31,053 bases of DNA from Selaginella moellendorffii (Eukaryota; Streptophyta; Lycopodiopsida; Selaginellales; Selaginellaceae), in contig NW_003314469.1 of assembly GCF_000143415.4 (NCBI RefSeq), positions 1-31,053 on the forward strand, given 5' to 3'. Positions 18,600-28,699 of this stretch are shown here, one piece after another (the stretch's first letter is position 1; every line of letters starts with the position of its first letter). The notes under the pieces are model-generated. The model ran no database searches. It was not told where the DNA came from and worked only from the letters and a program-made list of their open reading frames with translations. The position numbers and the translations under genes were made by a program.

Positions 18600-19590
18600 A
18601 TAATTTAAATATATATGGGAAAAAGAGAATTTATATCAGGGTTCTTTTGTGAAACATGCACATCGGACATAGGAGAAAATTCTATATCTGCTGAACATAT
18701 TTGAAGAGCTAAATTACTCATATGGGACAAGATATACATGGTAACCACTCATGCTTTGTGTGACATCAAGAATTGTGACACAAATTTTAGTGGTATCACA
18801 TTTGGTGACAGGGGGAGACTTTAGGCAAACCTTACCTATTCTTCAAAGAGCTTGCCACACACAAATCATTCAAAATAGTGTTAAATCCTCACCAATATGG
18901 TCTAAACTCCTAAAGTTCTCATTTCATATAACCTCCCAGGACATTCAGAGTACCATTAACATCCACTACTAGAGAACAATTGATAGATAATGTGTTTGAA
19001 AAACACATAGAGACAAGCAAGTAAAGCCTATTTTGAAAGACTATTCTCACAATTTTAAATGACCTCTCTCTACAAGTAAATGACTAAGTCCTTTCAAGAA
19101 TGAGCAACAATAATGTACAAGAGAATTGATATTGTAGAAAAAGAATCAAATGAGAAAATTCTTGACTATCCTATGGAGTTCTTAAACTTGGTAACACCGT
19201 CTGGAATGCCCCCACATAAGCTAAACATAAAAAATCAGCTGTATTATAATGCTCTTACATAATATTAACACAAATAAATTACCATAACCAAGGCTTTACC
19301 ACACGTCATTGAAGTTAAAATTTTACACAATGATATGCAGGTAAAAAAAAAACAAATCTCTTTGAAACCAAAAAAATGGAGATATACCATTCATTGTAAA
19401 ATGTTAGTAGTTCTCTATAAGGCTTGCATTCTCTGTTACAATTTGCAAATCGTAAAGACAAACACTGTAAAATATAAAGATATTTTTGCCAAGACAAGTT
19501 TTCAACCATGGTCAACTTTATGTTGCATTCTCAAGGGGAACATCAAAGGCACAAATGTCTGTAGAACAATTCTGTACACATAAAAACATA
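18600..19590 (+). pseudogene. Helitron Pif1-type helicase pseudogene, C-terminal half
   Basis: Plus-strand homology in pieces. A Walker B-like AKLLIWDKIYM (near 18709-18741) is followed by GGDFRQTLPI (18805-18840; Pif1 motif III region) and IWSKLLKFSFHITS. Then come EFLN...LVTPSGMPPHKLN (about 19175-19230) and QVFNHGQLYVAFSRGTS (about 19495-19547), the conserved C-terminal helicase motif of Helitron RepHel. Frameshifts separate all pieces. In Walker B the usual Asp-Glu is Asp-Lys, which would abolish ATP hydrolysis. It ends about 60-80 bp before a Helitron 3' terminus in the same orientation, exactly where the helicase should end in an autonomous element. Confidence 0.9.
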
Positions 19591-19648
19591 GTCTATAAAG
19601 AAATTCTTTAAAATGATAATATTAAATGAAACATAATTACTATCTCTA

Positions 19649-19673
19649 CCAGCGGAGCTGGATTCCTTGCTAG
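19649..19673 (+). mobile_element. Helitron 3' terminus (plus strand)
   Basis: A short hairpin CCAGC-GGA-GCTGG (19649-19661), 8 nt, then CTAG (19670-19673) and a T, as expected for a Helitron 3' end inserted between A and T. It lies just downstream of the helicase pseudogene, in the same orientation. Over the 26 nt ending in CTAG-T it matches the minus-strand terminus at 28665-28691 at 20 of 26 positions, with identical spacing. Confidence 0.8.
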
Positions 19674-19689
19674 TGTTTATTTTTATAGG

Positions 19690-20465
19690 TTGCTACCAAG
19701 GCTTACAGCTTTGATTCTAATCTGTGTATTCTACAACTTTACCAGGTTTGCAATTCCTTCATGCCTTTTTAGTCATTTCTTTACTGCACTAACTGGTTTT
19801 TCTCATGACAAGTTTGAGCCACAAAATCGCAGATATCATGCAGTGGTTGACAGTTTAGTGACCCTTTTGTGGAAATCCACATTCACAGTTAAGTTCTTAA
19901 GCACAATTCTCAGGAATGGAGCTCTACCTCAGCTTCACAGAAATTGCTTAAAGAAAAAGTAGCACTATAAAAAAAAATTATAAACTAAACAATGAAGAAT
20001 CTGAGTAAGCATGTCAAGGAAAAGAAAAAGTATACATACCTCAAGTGGTCATTAGGGAGAGAGCAATAGGAGTGGCATGAAACTGGATTGGTGTTGTGTA
20101 GCATTTAAAAGGCTGCAAAACAGAGGTGAGGCACCAAACACCAAGAAAAAGAAAAAAAAACGAAAAAATGATCATAAGAATCATAGAACACAAACAAGGT
20201 AAGCCAGAAACTTGCTTAGAAATCTCAGCCGGCCTAAACAAAGTTTCTTACCTTGTTACTACTACCAGTTGCTACTGAGACTTACAGCTTTGATTCTAAG
20301 CTGTGCCTTCTGCAGCTTTTGTTTTTTCTCATGACCACAAACATCATGCAGCGATGGAAGCAGCAACAGGTTGGTGACCCTTGTGCGGAAATCCACATTT
20401 GCAGTTAAGTTCTTAAGTGTTGTGTCATAACTCTCAGGAATGGAGCTCTACCTTGGCTGCATTTA
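19690..20465. repeat. Diverged direct repeat, two copies
   Basis: About 19689-19940 and 20268-20465 are related. Shared words include CTTACAGCTTTGATTCTAA, TTTTTCTCATGAC, GGAAATCCACATT, CAGTTAAGTTCTTAAG and CTCAGGAATGGAGCTCTACC. On the minus strand the copies read LKNLTVNVDFHKRVTKL and LKNLTANVDFRTRVTNL, so they may be duplicated exons of an unrecognised gene. Confidence 0.75.
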
Positions 20466-21250
20466 AAACTAAAGAATGATTGAAATCAGCAAACATAAGG
20501 AAGGTAAGCAAATTGTAAGTTGTAAATGATGTACCTGCTTACAAATCTTGCAGATGGTGTCCTCTTTTTAGTTGCACTAGTGCTGCACACACTTTTGATG
20601 AGCATACTACCAAACACAAAAGAGAGAAAAATAAATGAGGAAAAGCCAGAATTGCTTAGAACTCTTAGACAACTCAAAGAACAAAGTCCCTACCTTCAAC
20701 CTGCTGCAACAAGAGCATGGGATTTCAGGATTCCCATCCTTGTCTTTCTCCTGCCCACCACCATCACAAGGATCACTCCATAAAGCCTCCATCAATAAAA
20801 TCCCAGCAGGGCGAAAATAGAATCTACTGAACATGAAAAAACAGGTTTTGAGCTGGTTCCATTCTTATAGAAATGGGACTCGCCCAACCAGTGCTGAGTC
20901 TCTCAATGTCCATGTGTGGAGAGCAAAGAACACAACCAGCACATCTTTGATTTCATGGCAGCCAGGAGCCTTGTGCCATGGAACTTACAGCTGGGTAGGA
21001 GAAGGAGAACTCTGACTTGAGAAACCTTGCCATGGTCAGCAAGGGATGAGGAATTCTCACAGTTGACTTGGATGCATAACTCCATGCAATATCAACAACA
21101 TCGAGCGAGCATGACAAGGAAATTTTGTAAGTTGATCGAATAAATTTTGTATTGATCGAAATCAGCGAATATGAGGAAAGTAAGAAAATCATAAATTTAG
21201 TGCGGATGACATTACCTGCTGACAAATCTCACAGATTGTGTTCCCTTATC
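20220..21250 (-). repeat. Triplicated exon-like segment
   Basis: Three related segments on the minus strand: around 20205-20285, 20487-20575 and 21158-21270. The best two read ATKKRTPSARFVSR and TGNKDKGTQSVRFVSR, each followed by a donor-like GTA(C/A)AT or GTAATG. The flanking ATCAGC(A/G)AA(C/T)AT(A/G)AGGAA is also shared. Units are roughly 0.3-0.7 kb apart and interleave with the repeat at 19690-20465. The product is not recognised. Confidence 0.6.
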
Positions 21251-21773
21251 CTTATTCCCAGTGGCTACATTGGGAACCAGGGACTATTCCAAGCTGCAGT
21301 GCTCCTGGCCTCATGGAATAAAAAATGTTCTGGTTTCTATTGAGCCCATCCTATGTGAATCAAGCAGCTAGAGCTCCAGAAGATTCTTCAAGTTGTACAA
21401 TTTGAATGAACTTGAACTTGTACTGAAGTTTTATACATAGAACAAGATGCACACTTCACAGGTATAATGCCTTGCTTGCTGTGTCCTTAGTGTGCTACAT
21501 CGCGACTTTTTTGTCTTGGGATATCTGTGTAAGTGGTTCAATCCTGCTTATCAAGATTGCAAGCTCAATCTCTTCTTTATCACGAGCTCGCTATCTCTTA
21601 GCATCTCTTTTTCTGCTATCTTCGTGCATCCTCAGGTAATGACGTTTTTCTGTTGAGTATGAATGATTGTTTGTTTTTGTTCCAGCTGAATGGGCGCCTG
21701 CTACCTGCTCTACTGCATGTAATTATGCTACAATGCATTGTCAAGTGAGCCGTGAGACTACAATTGAATCGGA

Positions 21774-22232
21774 GTGGCCACCACACTTATCTCCGTGATA
21801 TATTCTGCGGACTCTTTGTGTCACTGCCAGCTCCTCCTCGCAAGGAAGGTAACATTAGAGCGACTTTGTGAGTTTTTCTACTCAATTCTTCTTCCAGAAG
21901 CTCCTTTGCAACCTTTGCTCTCAAGGAGAGATTTCAAAAACAGCAACAAACTAAGCAGCACTGGATCTGAGCACGACTTCCACGAAGCAAAGAGGCCGTC
22001 CCAACACCGTCCTGTCACGTACATCTACTCATTCTTTTATCTCTTGCGAGCATGTACTCGGCTATGTTGCTCACCGGACCGGAGACAAGGATGCTATCGA
22101 CATTGGCTAGCCTTCAAAATGGATCCAGATTGGCACAATGTGGTTCACAGCGGCACTATACATTTTATTGCTCATAGCTCCACTCATAGACTTCTTCTAA
22201 GCGCATGCGAAGTAAGCTCGAGTTTATTGTAA
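21774..22232 (+). CDS. Hypothetical 152-aa ORF, unrecognised
   Basis: The longest open frame in this part of the window. It starts MATTLISVIYSADSLC and contains a basic Ser-rich middle and several Cys and His residues, with no motif, transmembrane segment or signal peptide that I can name. No supporting promoter, splice sites or repeats were seen, and codon use is unremarkable. It may be a real lineage-specific gene, part of an exon, or chance; the last is quite possible given the decayed surroundings. Confidence 0.2.
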   Translation: MATTLISVIYSADSLCHCQLLLARKVTLERLCEFFYSILLPEAPLQPLLSRRDFKNSNKLSSTGSEHDFHEAKRPSQHRPVTYIYSFFYLLRACTRLCCSPDRRQGCYRHWLAFKMDPDWHNVVHSGTIHFIAHSSTHRLLLSACEVSSSLL

Positions 22233-22249
22233 CGTAGTGTTGTAAATTT

Positions 22250-22960
22250 GGAAAGAAATTAAAAGTCTTTGGTTGGAAACAAATTAAGAGTTTCCACCAT
22301 GGGATCTAGTGTTGAAGATCGATTGTGAGAACTTTGGTGCGCCTGCATGGAAGAAAAGAAAACAAATGAGGAACAAAAACTGATCGAGTTTTTCTTTGTT
22401 TTTACCTTGTTCTCCTGCATAGATGGGGATCTCATACAGCTTTTTAGATGCCATGCCAGATAAAAGCTTATGGTTATGAGACGAATGGATCATGCGGACA
22501 GTATGGTCGAAAGGCTACTTGCTGGTGTTGCAGTGGCAGTGGTGGATGCTGAGGTTACGGAGGTGTCACAACCACAGCTGCTGCTGGTTCTTCACAGAAC
22601 CTGTTGATCCAAGATCATCCTCAACGCACTTCTTTTTGGCTTTTTGGTCACCTCACAGAACAGTGATTGTCTAAAGAAGTTTTTTTTTTTCTATTCCAGG
22701 ATAATCTCCAACATTCAGGAACTTCTCTTGTATCGCGTGGTCAATTTCTTGAGCTCCTTGCTTGGCATTTTGGAATTTTGGGGCCTTATTTGTAGATACC
22801 ATGCTTCATCAAAATCCATAGTTTGAACTAAAGGTTTCTTTTGTGTGGAGCACTGTCTTGAAGATCGTAGGTATAGGGATATTCCCATATATCAAGTCTT
22901 GGTAAATCACCATTTCCCTTGTCCAGAAGTCCCAAATCCAACACCTCTGGAAGTATCATT
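22250..22960. other. Possible exon debris, unassigned
   Basis: On the minus strand a short open piece, GMASKKLYEIPIYAGEQ (about 22410-22460), ends at a GTAAAA donor-like site. A good pyrimidine tract with GCAG lies near 22345. This resembles an exon-intron-exon junction, but I do not recognise the protein. Confidence 0.3.
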
Positions 22961-22969
22961 TGATTTCTT

Positions 22970-24505
22970 TTGTGAATTTTATTTTTATGCATATATTTTA
23001 TAAAGGTGGGAATATATTGATATTGTAAGTGAACTTAGTATATTTAAGAAAATCATGTAAAATTCTTTTTGAACTTGACCTAAAATATAAGACTAATATA
23101 AAATAAATAAATTATAATACTATAGAATGAAATATAGAAAGAATGATGGTGAAAAGTTTTGAGGGATTTCCTTCATAGTGGGTTTAGTGTCCTTCAGATT
23201 TATAGAGAAGTTAATTGAGTTTTATCTTGGATGGAATTCTTGTTAATTAAAGCATATCACTATTGATTATAATTAGTTATACAACACTACCAGTAAATCA
23301 ATCTAGTAAGAAATGTTACAAATAAACATATAAAATAACATTATTATATTCATAATAGGATTTAAACTTTTTAGCAAAGTATGTATTAAGGATAAGATCT
23401 TTAAACCCATTGCTAATCCAATAGAAATGAATGTCCAAAGATTGTAATAGTAACTAATGAAAAAGTAGTCAAGCTAATGTACACAAAGAAATTGAAGTAG
23501 TGCAACTGAAGTTTGTTAATTCTTGAAGTGTTTTTACAATAGATAGTGAATCTGACTAATACATTACTGACACTATAGTGCATTACACTAAGAGTACATA
23601 TCATACCATAATTTTCTCATTAAACATAAATATAAAAATAAATGAAGTCACATTCTACTACCTTTTAATATTTATAAATAATTGTATGGAGAAAATAAAC
23701 TTACTCATAAAAGTTCTCTATATAACTATTTTTAAGCATGGAAAATTTTCAAGAAATGAGACCATATGAGTCTAAAATATTTTGAAGATTAAACATCGAT
23801 TATAAACATAATTAAAATATTAAAATATTAATTTATTATTTAAAAACATAGATCTAACACATTACTATATACATAATAATATTAGCATAATTTATATATG
23901 ATAATATATTTATGATAATTCATTAACATTTTCAGTATACAATATACATAAGGTTAACTTCTTTTGTAATTGCATATTTAAAAAATATACTTTTTGTATC
24001 AATCTTATAATTTGTGACTAAAGTGTTAGTTTTTTTCATTTTATTGACTCTACTTCATGATTCTCTTGTATTACAAATTAGATTGTTCAAACCTAGATTT
24101 TAAAGAACTTAAAACTAAAGATTATGAAATTAAATTTAACTACTATATACATGAATAATTAAAATATATATTTTGTTGCAAGAACCACTGCTTTCTTCTA
24201 GGTATAAGAAATTTTTGGCTTTAATAATACTATAGAATACCATTATCTAGATAAAATATATAATAAATAAACAATTTTTAAACAACATTATAAAAAAGAA
24301 ACATATTTTCAGCTGGGAATATAACATATAAAATGGATTTTGTGGAAAATGCTAATCTTGAAGACTAAAAATGATTTATAACATTATTCTTATTTATAAA
24401 GATATTAAAAATAATGATATTTTAATATATCCTCATGAATATTTTGTTTCATTATATATACATATATATACATATATATACATATATATACATATATACA
24501 TATAT

Positions 24506-24540
<35 letters not shown>

Positions 24541-24960
24541 TATTCTCTATTTTATTATTATCATTGCATTGTAAAGTAGTGATTATTAGTGACATTATTA
24601 GCATTTTCTGAAGACTATAGTGGTGAGTGATATAATGGAGTTTCTTTGTTTAAAAGAAGTAAACTTGTATTCTCATAGAAGTGTGAAAATGTCATGATGT
24701 GTGACAAAATTACATATTTTTTGTTACTGCTCTAATCCCAATTTCCAATGCATGCCATTAATATTACTGCAATAGTAATATAACTATTCAGTAGCTATGT
24801 TATTAATAATTAAAAAGCTGTATTATTTGAATTTATTAAGATTATTGTGAAATTTTTTTTAAAAAATTATATCATCATTTAAATTTATAGTATAAATTCT
24901 AAATTTAATTTTTTTAAGCTATCTGCTATTTGTATGACATGTGGTTTCTCCTTTTTCTTT
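22970..24960. other. AT-rich non-coding block
   Basis: Strongly AT-rich on inspection, with no frame of interest. It contains the TA-rich microsatellite listed separately. It resembles the AT-rich block at 28.7-30.8 kb in composition, and may share its origin. Confidence 0.6.
24453..24542. repeat. TATATACA-type microsatellite
   Basis: A compound run of ATATATAC and ATATAC units, about 90 bp. The plus-strand frame across it (IYIYIHIY) is an artefact. Confidence 0.95.
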
Positions 24961-26340
24961 ATCTATTTTAAATTTTTATCGTGCTCATTGAACAGCCGAC
25001 CACTTGATAAGATTTAACACCCTTTCAGCTGTTGAATCTGTGATAATAACAAATACAACTCAAAAACAAAATTAGTCTATGCTATCAATTTTTTACCCAA
25101 GGAACTTCATGTGCTTGGATGTACCAGCAAGGACTCCTTAGCTTATGGAACTGCAGAAGGTAGCTCGAGTTTTTCTTTCATCTCTGAGAAGAAGCTAACA
25201 AAGCTTTTGCTTGTAGTAACCTGAGCATAGATGGTGAAAACTGGTGGCAAGGCCATGCACATGCTTACTCAATTCCCAGCCAAGGCACTGTTAAAAGGAT
25301 TGATTCACCAGGTTTAATATTTGTAGCATCACAAGTCTCCCTGCAAGCTGACTTGGTCACTCGGAGAAACTGAGAGACAGTCTACTTCGTGATTGAGTTG
25401 AAGGAACTCAAGTTGGTTTTTTGGTTGTTGTTGCTGTTTGTGGGATTGAAACACCAGAGGATCTTCTCATAGATTGCCTGGGACATGAATGCAACACTGA
25501 TTTTCAGGGGTTGTTCATGTAAGTAGTACTCATTTCTTACAAGTTTGATACTCTACGCAGGTTGGGTCATTTGTCTGACACAGCAAGGCGTGAATTTCAT
25601 CGTTAGCATGTAGCTCTAGATCATAAAAAAAATTTGGTTTTTTTACTTCCATACTTGGTCCCGGTGGGAGTGTGAAAGCTTTTTTCTCAGCTCTACCAGA
25701 CACTTGCTGGGCGGGAATGATGGTACATATGCATGAGTTTTTCTCTAGTGTTTTCAATCTCTTTCTCTTTCTTGAGCAACTATGGCAATGCTTTCCAAAA
25801 CTTATACACTTATGGCGGATACAGCATTCTTGCATTGATGCTGTTATTGCCTACATCTTTGAAGATAACAGCACATAGATGATAATTTGATAACATCACT
25901 TGGTATCAAATCAAAATCTGGATTTGATCATTTGTAATCTGGATCTATAATACAGCACACTTAGGGATGGACGGTTGCCTGTGAAAGTCTGCAAGAACAA
26001 GGTAACTGTAGAGCTGCAAGGAATGAACCTTCAGGAACTTACTCTATGAGGAATCAAATAATCCAGAACACCTTCTGCTCAAGGTTCCTCGGGGATATGA
26101 AGAAAGAAACATTTAGACTGCGAGAGATTCCTTAATGACCTTGCCATAAGCAAACACGTCTGCTTGGGCATATAAACTCGTTGTTTGTTATGACAATTTA
26201 CTGACAATCTCATCTGAATGAATCGTCAGCCTGTGGTCACGAGAGTAATAACAATCATACTTCTCAAAATCACTGATTGCTGTCTTTTGATGATTCCAAT
26301 GAAGTCGCACAGAACAACTTGATGTTTGTTACTATCTGAA
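24961..26340. other. Unassigned, scattered coding-like pieces
   Basis: Short pieces look protein-like without a family I recognise: plus strand NLSIDGENWWQGHAHAYSIP near 25220-25280; minus strand 25530-25835 with VKKPNFFYDLELHANDEIHA; plus strand GRLPVKVCKNKVTVELQG near 25970-26025. Each is interrupted within about 100 aa. They are probably more pseudogene fragments. Confidence 0.35.
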
Positions 26341-26349
26341 AGTACTAAG

Positions 26350-26593
26350 CTCTCCTTCACCAAGGCGCAAAAACGCAGAAAAGCGAGAGTGTTGAGGCTG
26401 ATATCGTCACAAAACTTGTTTTCTTATGAACGCAAGAATGCCATTCACAGTCTGTGAATATTGTGTTCTCGGTTTCAGTAATGTGTTGAAAGTTATTTCT
26501 GGCAACGTTCTCCACCAGTTCAAATGCAAGATGCATAATGCCGCTATCTCTATCTGTTGTAGCAGTAATAAAAATCTGTAATTGATAAAGCAT
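26350..26593 (-). pseudogene. BIG-type ARF-GEF (Sec7 family) fragment
   Basis: A 78-aa minus-strand frame reads FITATTDRDSGIMHLAFELV, then NNFQHITETENTIFTDC. After a frameshift it continues DDISLNTLAFLRFCA. In the family this is the HDS region C-terminal of the Sec7 domain of plant BIG1-BIG4, whose pattern is F(T/I)xAAxD...I...AFE...I(T/S)ETE...FTDC...ISLNAI.FLR.CA. BIG proteins activate ARF GTPases at the trans-Golgi network. Only this one exon-sized piece was found and it is frameshifted, so it is a gene fragment. Confidence 0.75.
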
Positions 26594-26600
26594 TGATACC

Positions 26601-27060
26601 TTGTCTTAAATTACTCAAAACTTTGTTACCATAACCATAATTTTCCAGCCAGATTTTACGTTGCCTACTCGGATCCTGCCTCTGTTGAGACCTGTGGCAC
26701 TCAGGAGGAACCTGGCAACCTCTTCAGGAATTTTCTCCACTTCTTGGCTTTTACAAGGAAATCAATACTCATGCAAGGCTTCTGGTTGAATAGTATGATT
26801 CCTTTCTGCATAGTGTAAAAAGCTTGTAATTGAATGCCCAGTCCTTCATGCATCCCTGGTGTATAGGGTGGAAAAGTTACAGAAGAAATTTTCAGCACTG
26901 GCGCTCTCTTACAATGAAGAAGGGATAGAGATTACCTGAAGCTCAAGGTTGTGAACACGTCTTTGACTGCATTTAAGTTGATGCTTGATCTGTTTCTGAT
27001 TCTAATGGTTCAGTGGTCTCATCCCCGACTTCTGTAGCAATAGCTCCTGCCATGGATATG
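26601..27060. other. Unassigned between two pseudogenes
   Basis: A 65-aa minus-strand frame at 26701-26898 (MLKISSVTFPPYTPGMHEGL...) is not recognised. It sits where further exons of the FGAM synthase pseudogene would be expected, but does not match my recollection of that protein. Confidence 0.3.
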
Positions 27061-27925
27061 CTTAGAGTGTCCGGTTCATGAAGTGGGAATGTCTACTTCA
27101 ATGCCATAATTTCTCGCAAAGACAATGAAACTATGAAACTATAGCAATGAAACTATAACTCCGATATCATGTCCTGCAGAAATAGGTTTCTTGCCAATAA
27201 GGTCCTGTCCGCAGAAAAATCCAGATTGTTTAAAAAAGAAAACCGATGAATGTCATGATCACCTGTGTCGCATTGAAGGCACGTTTTAAATATTTCAACG
27301 TCCAGGCAAGTATCACTAATCCGCATAGTGGAAGCTAGCAAGGAAAGAAAACCACAGTTTGTCTGACCTGATAAAAAAATTGGGCCAGTGCAAAACCTCC
27401 TAGACGACCTTTGCCAGTCCCAACAAAAGAACAATTTCCTCTCCAATCTGGAAGAAGCAAGTAATCAGATTTGAATGAAAGGATATGAATTTCAGTACCT
27501 TCAAATCAGGGGTGAAGATGAGTGTAATGTCTGGACAAGTCACATACGACTAATGACGAGATTCGCAAGTGCCTTGACAGTTTCACCACCTGCTTGAGCA
27601 GCCATTGACAAGCTGTCCTTTCCACCTTCCATTGCAACCTCAAGCTCGATCACAGTGTCACGAAGAGCAACAGCAGGATTGTACATATATGTCGGAATCA
27701 AGTTCAACCTGCAAAGTTAAACAGATCATAAGGTGTGTAAACACAATTAAGATGAGAGTACCTTAGCCCAAACAAGATTCGTCAAAGCTTCTCCAAGCGC
27801 CAGCCTAGCCATAGCTGCAGGATTCAGCAGTCCCTGCAAATTGTCTTCAGAAAAAAGTAAAGAATTTTCAATCTACCTTGATCGGTTGTTCACCAATAGC
27901 GCATGCACCATGTTGCACTTAGCAA
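27060..27925 (-). pseudogene. FGAM synthase (phosphoribosylformylglycinamidine synthase) pseudogene
   Basis: Seven pieces in order on the minus strand. GACAIGEQPIK (exon ends 27877); GLLNPAAMARLALGEALTNL (27833-27762); VALRDTVIELEVAMEGGKDS then LSMAAQAGGETVKALANLVIS and, after a 1-nt shift, YVTCPDITLIFTPDLK (27708-27499); GRLGGFALAQFFYQ (27447-27368); YLKRAFNATQ (about 27320-27263); DLIGKKPISAGHDI (27204 to about 27153); and NYGIEVDIPTS (about 27122-27085). Introns with GT-AG ends separate several of them, some very short (43 nt). FGAM synthase catalyses the fourth step of purine synthesis, converting FGAR to FGAM with glutamine. Stops, frameshifts and missing segments (including the C-terminal glutaminase domain) make this non-functional. 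Confidence 0.88.
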
Positions 27926-28600
27926 GCTTGGACACATCCTTGACATGTTCATGGAGTCACATGAAACCATGGAGTTTGTGGATGCGTCGCTTCTTCCACC
28001 TCACAGCCAGCTCCTGGAGAACGTTTGTGGATTGCAGAGACTTTGGAATCTGGCCGGATGGGAAATACAGGGGCGATGATCCGGCCTGCACACAGCAAAA
28101 ATGTTTAGAGACAAAACAACGACAAAGGTTTTATTGCACCTTTGGTTTGCAATAATCTATGAAAGACCATCGCAGTCTCTTGATCTTCCAAAGTCATTTC
28201 AAACAATGACATGACCACTGAGTGAGTATAAATATCCTTCCTTCAACAAGACTGTATGGCACAGAAAATGTGGCGAACAGGAGTGGTTGCCAGTGGGAAA
28301 GTCGTCATGGAGCTGGAGCTTGTGTTCTTCAGACTGTCCACCTTTGACCTGTCCCAGGCAAGGTGCGTGTGTCGTGAATAGCGATGAGCAATCCACAATC
28401 CTGGCTTTCGCAAAGGGTATGCACACGCCCACCAAAGGCAGCTTGTCCTGTATGAATTTGCCCGATCGCCCTAAAAAATTTCACTTGATTTGGAACGTCA
28501 TTAATTGAAGCATTGCCACCCCTTTAGCACCTGATCTTTGCTATCTATTTGAAGGCTTTGAATTTCAACCGTTAGATTATAAGCATATTCAAAAATAATA
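27926..28600. other. Upstream of the FGAM synthase remnant, unassigned
   Basis: The piece before GACAIGEQPIK reads SPLYFPSGQIPKSLQSTNVL on the minus strand after a good acceptor (GTGTGCAG near 28085), and a 78-aa frame covers 28199-28435. Neither fits the preceding part of FGAM synthase as I know it, so homology probably breaks close to 27925. Confidence 0.35.
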
Positions 28601-28664
28601 TTCTAAAAATGGAATAAAAGACGCCGGATGCCATATGCCAATAGCACGTTTAAATAAGGGAGTA

Positions 28665-28691
28665 CTAGCAAAAGTCCCAGCTACGCTGGGA
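28665..28691 (-). mobile_element. Helitron 3' terminus (minus strand)
   Basis: On the minus strand, a perfect hairpin TCCCAGC-GTA-GCTGGGA (28691-28675), the 6-nt gap CTTTTG, and CTAG ending at 28665, followed by T. This matches the canonical Helitron 3' end and the family seen at 19649-19673. The element therefore extends to the right, past the window edge, in agreement with the minus-strand Rep fragment at 30847-31045. Confidence 0.85.
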
Positions 28692-28699
28692 GCATTGTG

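Noticed and set aside
20833-21225. 60-90 aa frames on both strands
   Set aside because: No homology words, overlapping in opposite directions, and located inside the decayed exon-like repeats.
24371-24574. 67-aa hydrophobic protein
   Set aside because: Translation of a TA-rich microsatellite.
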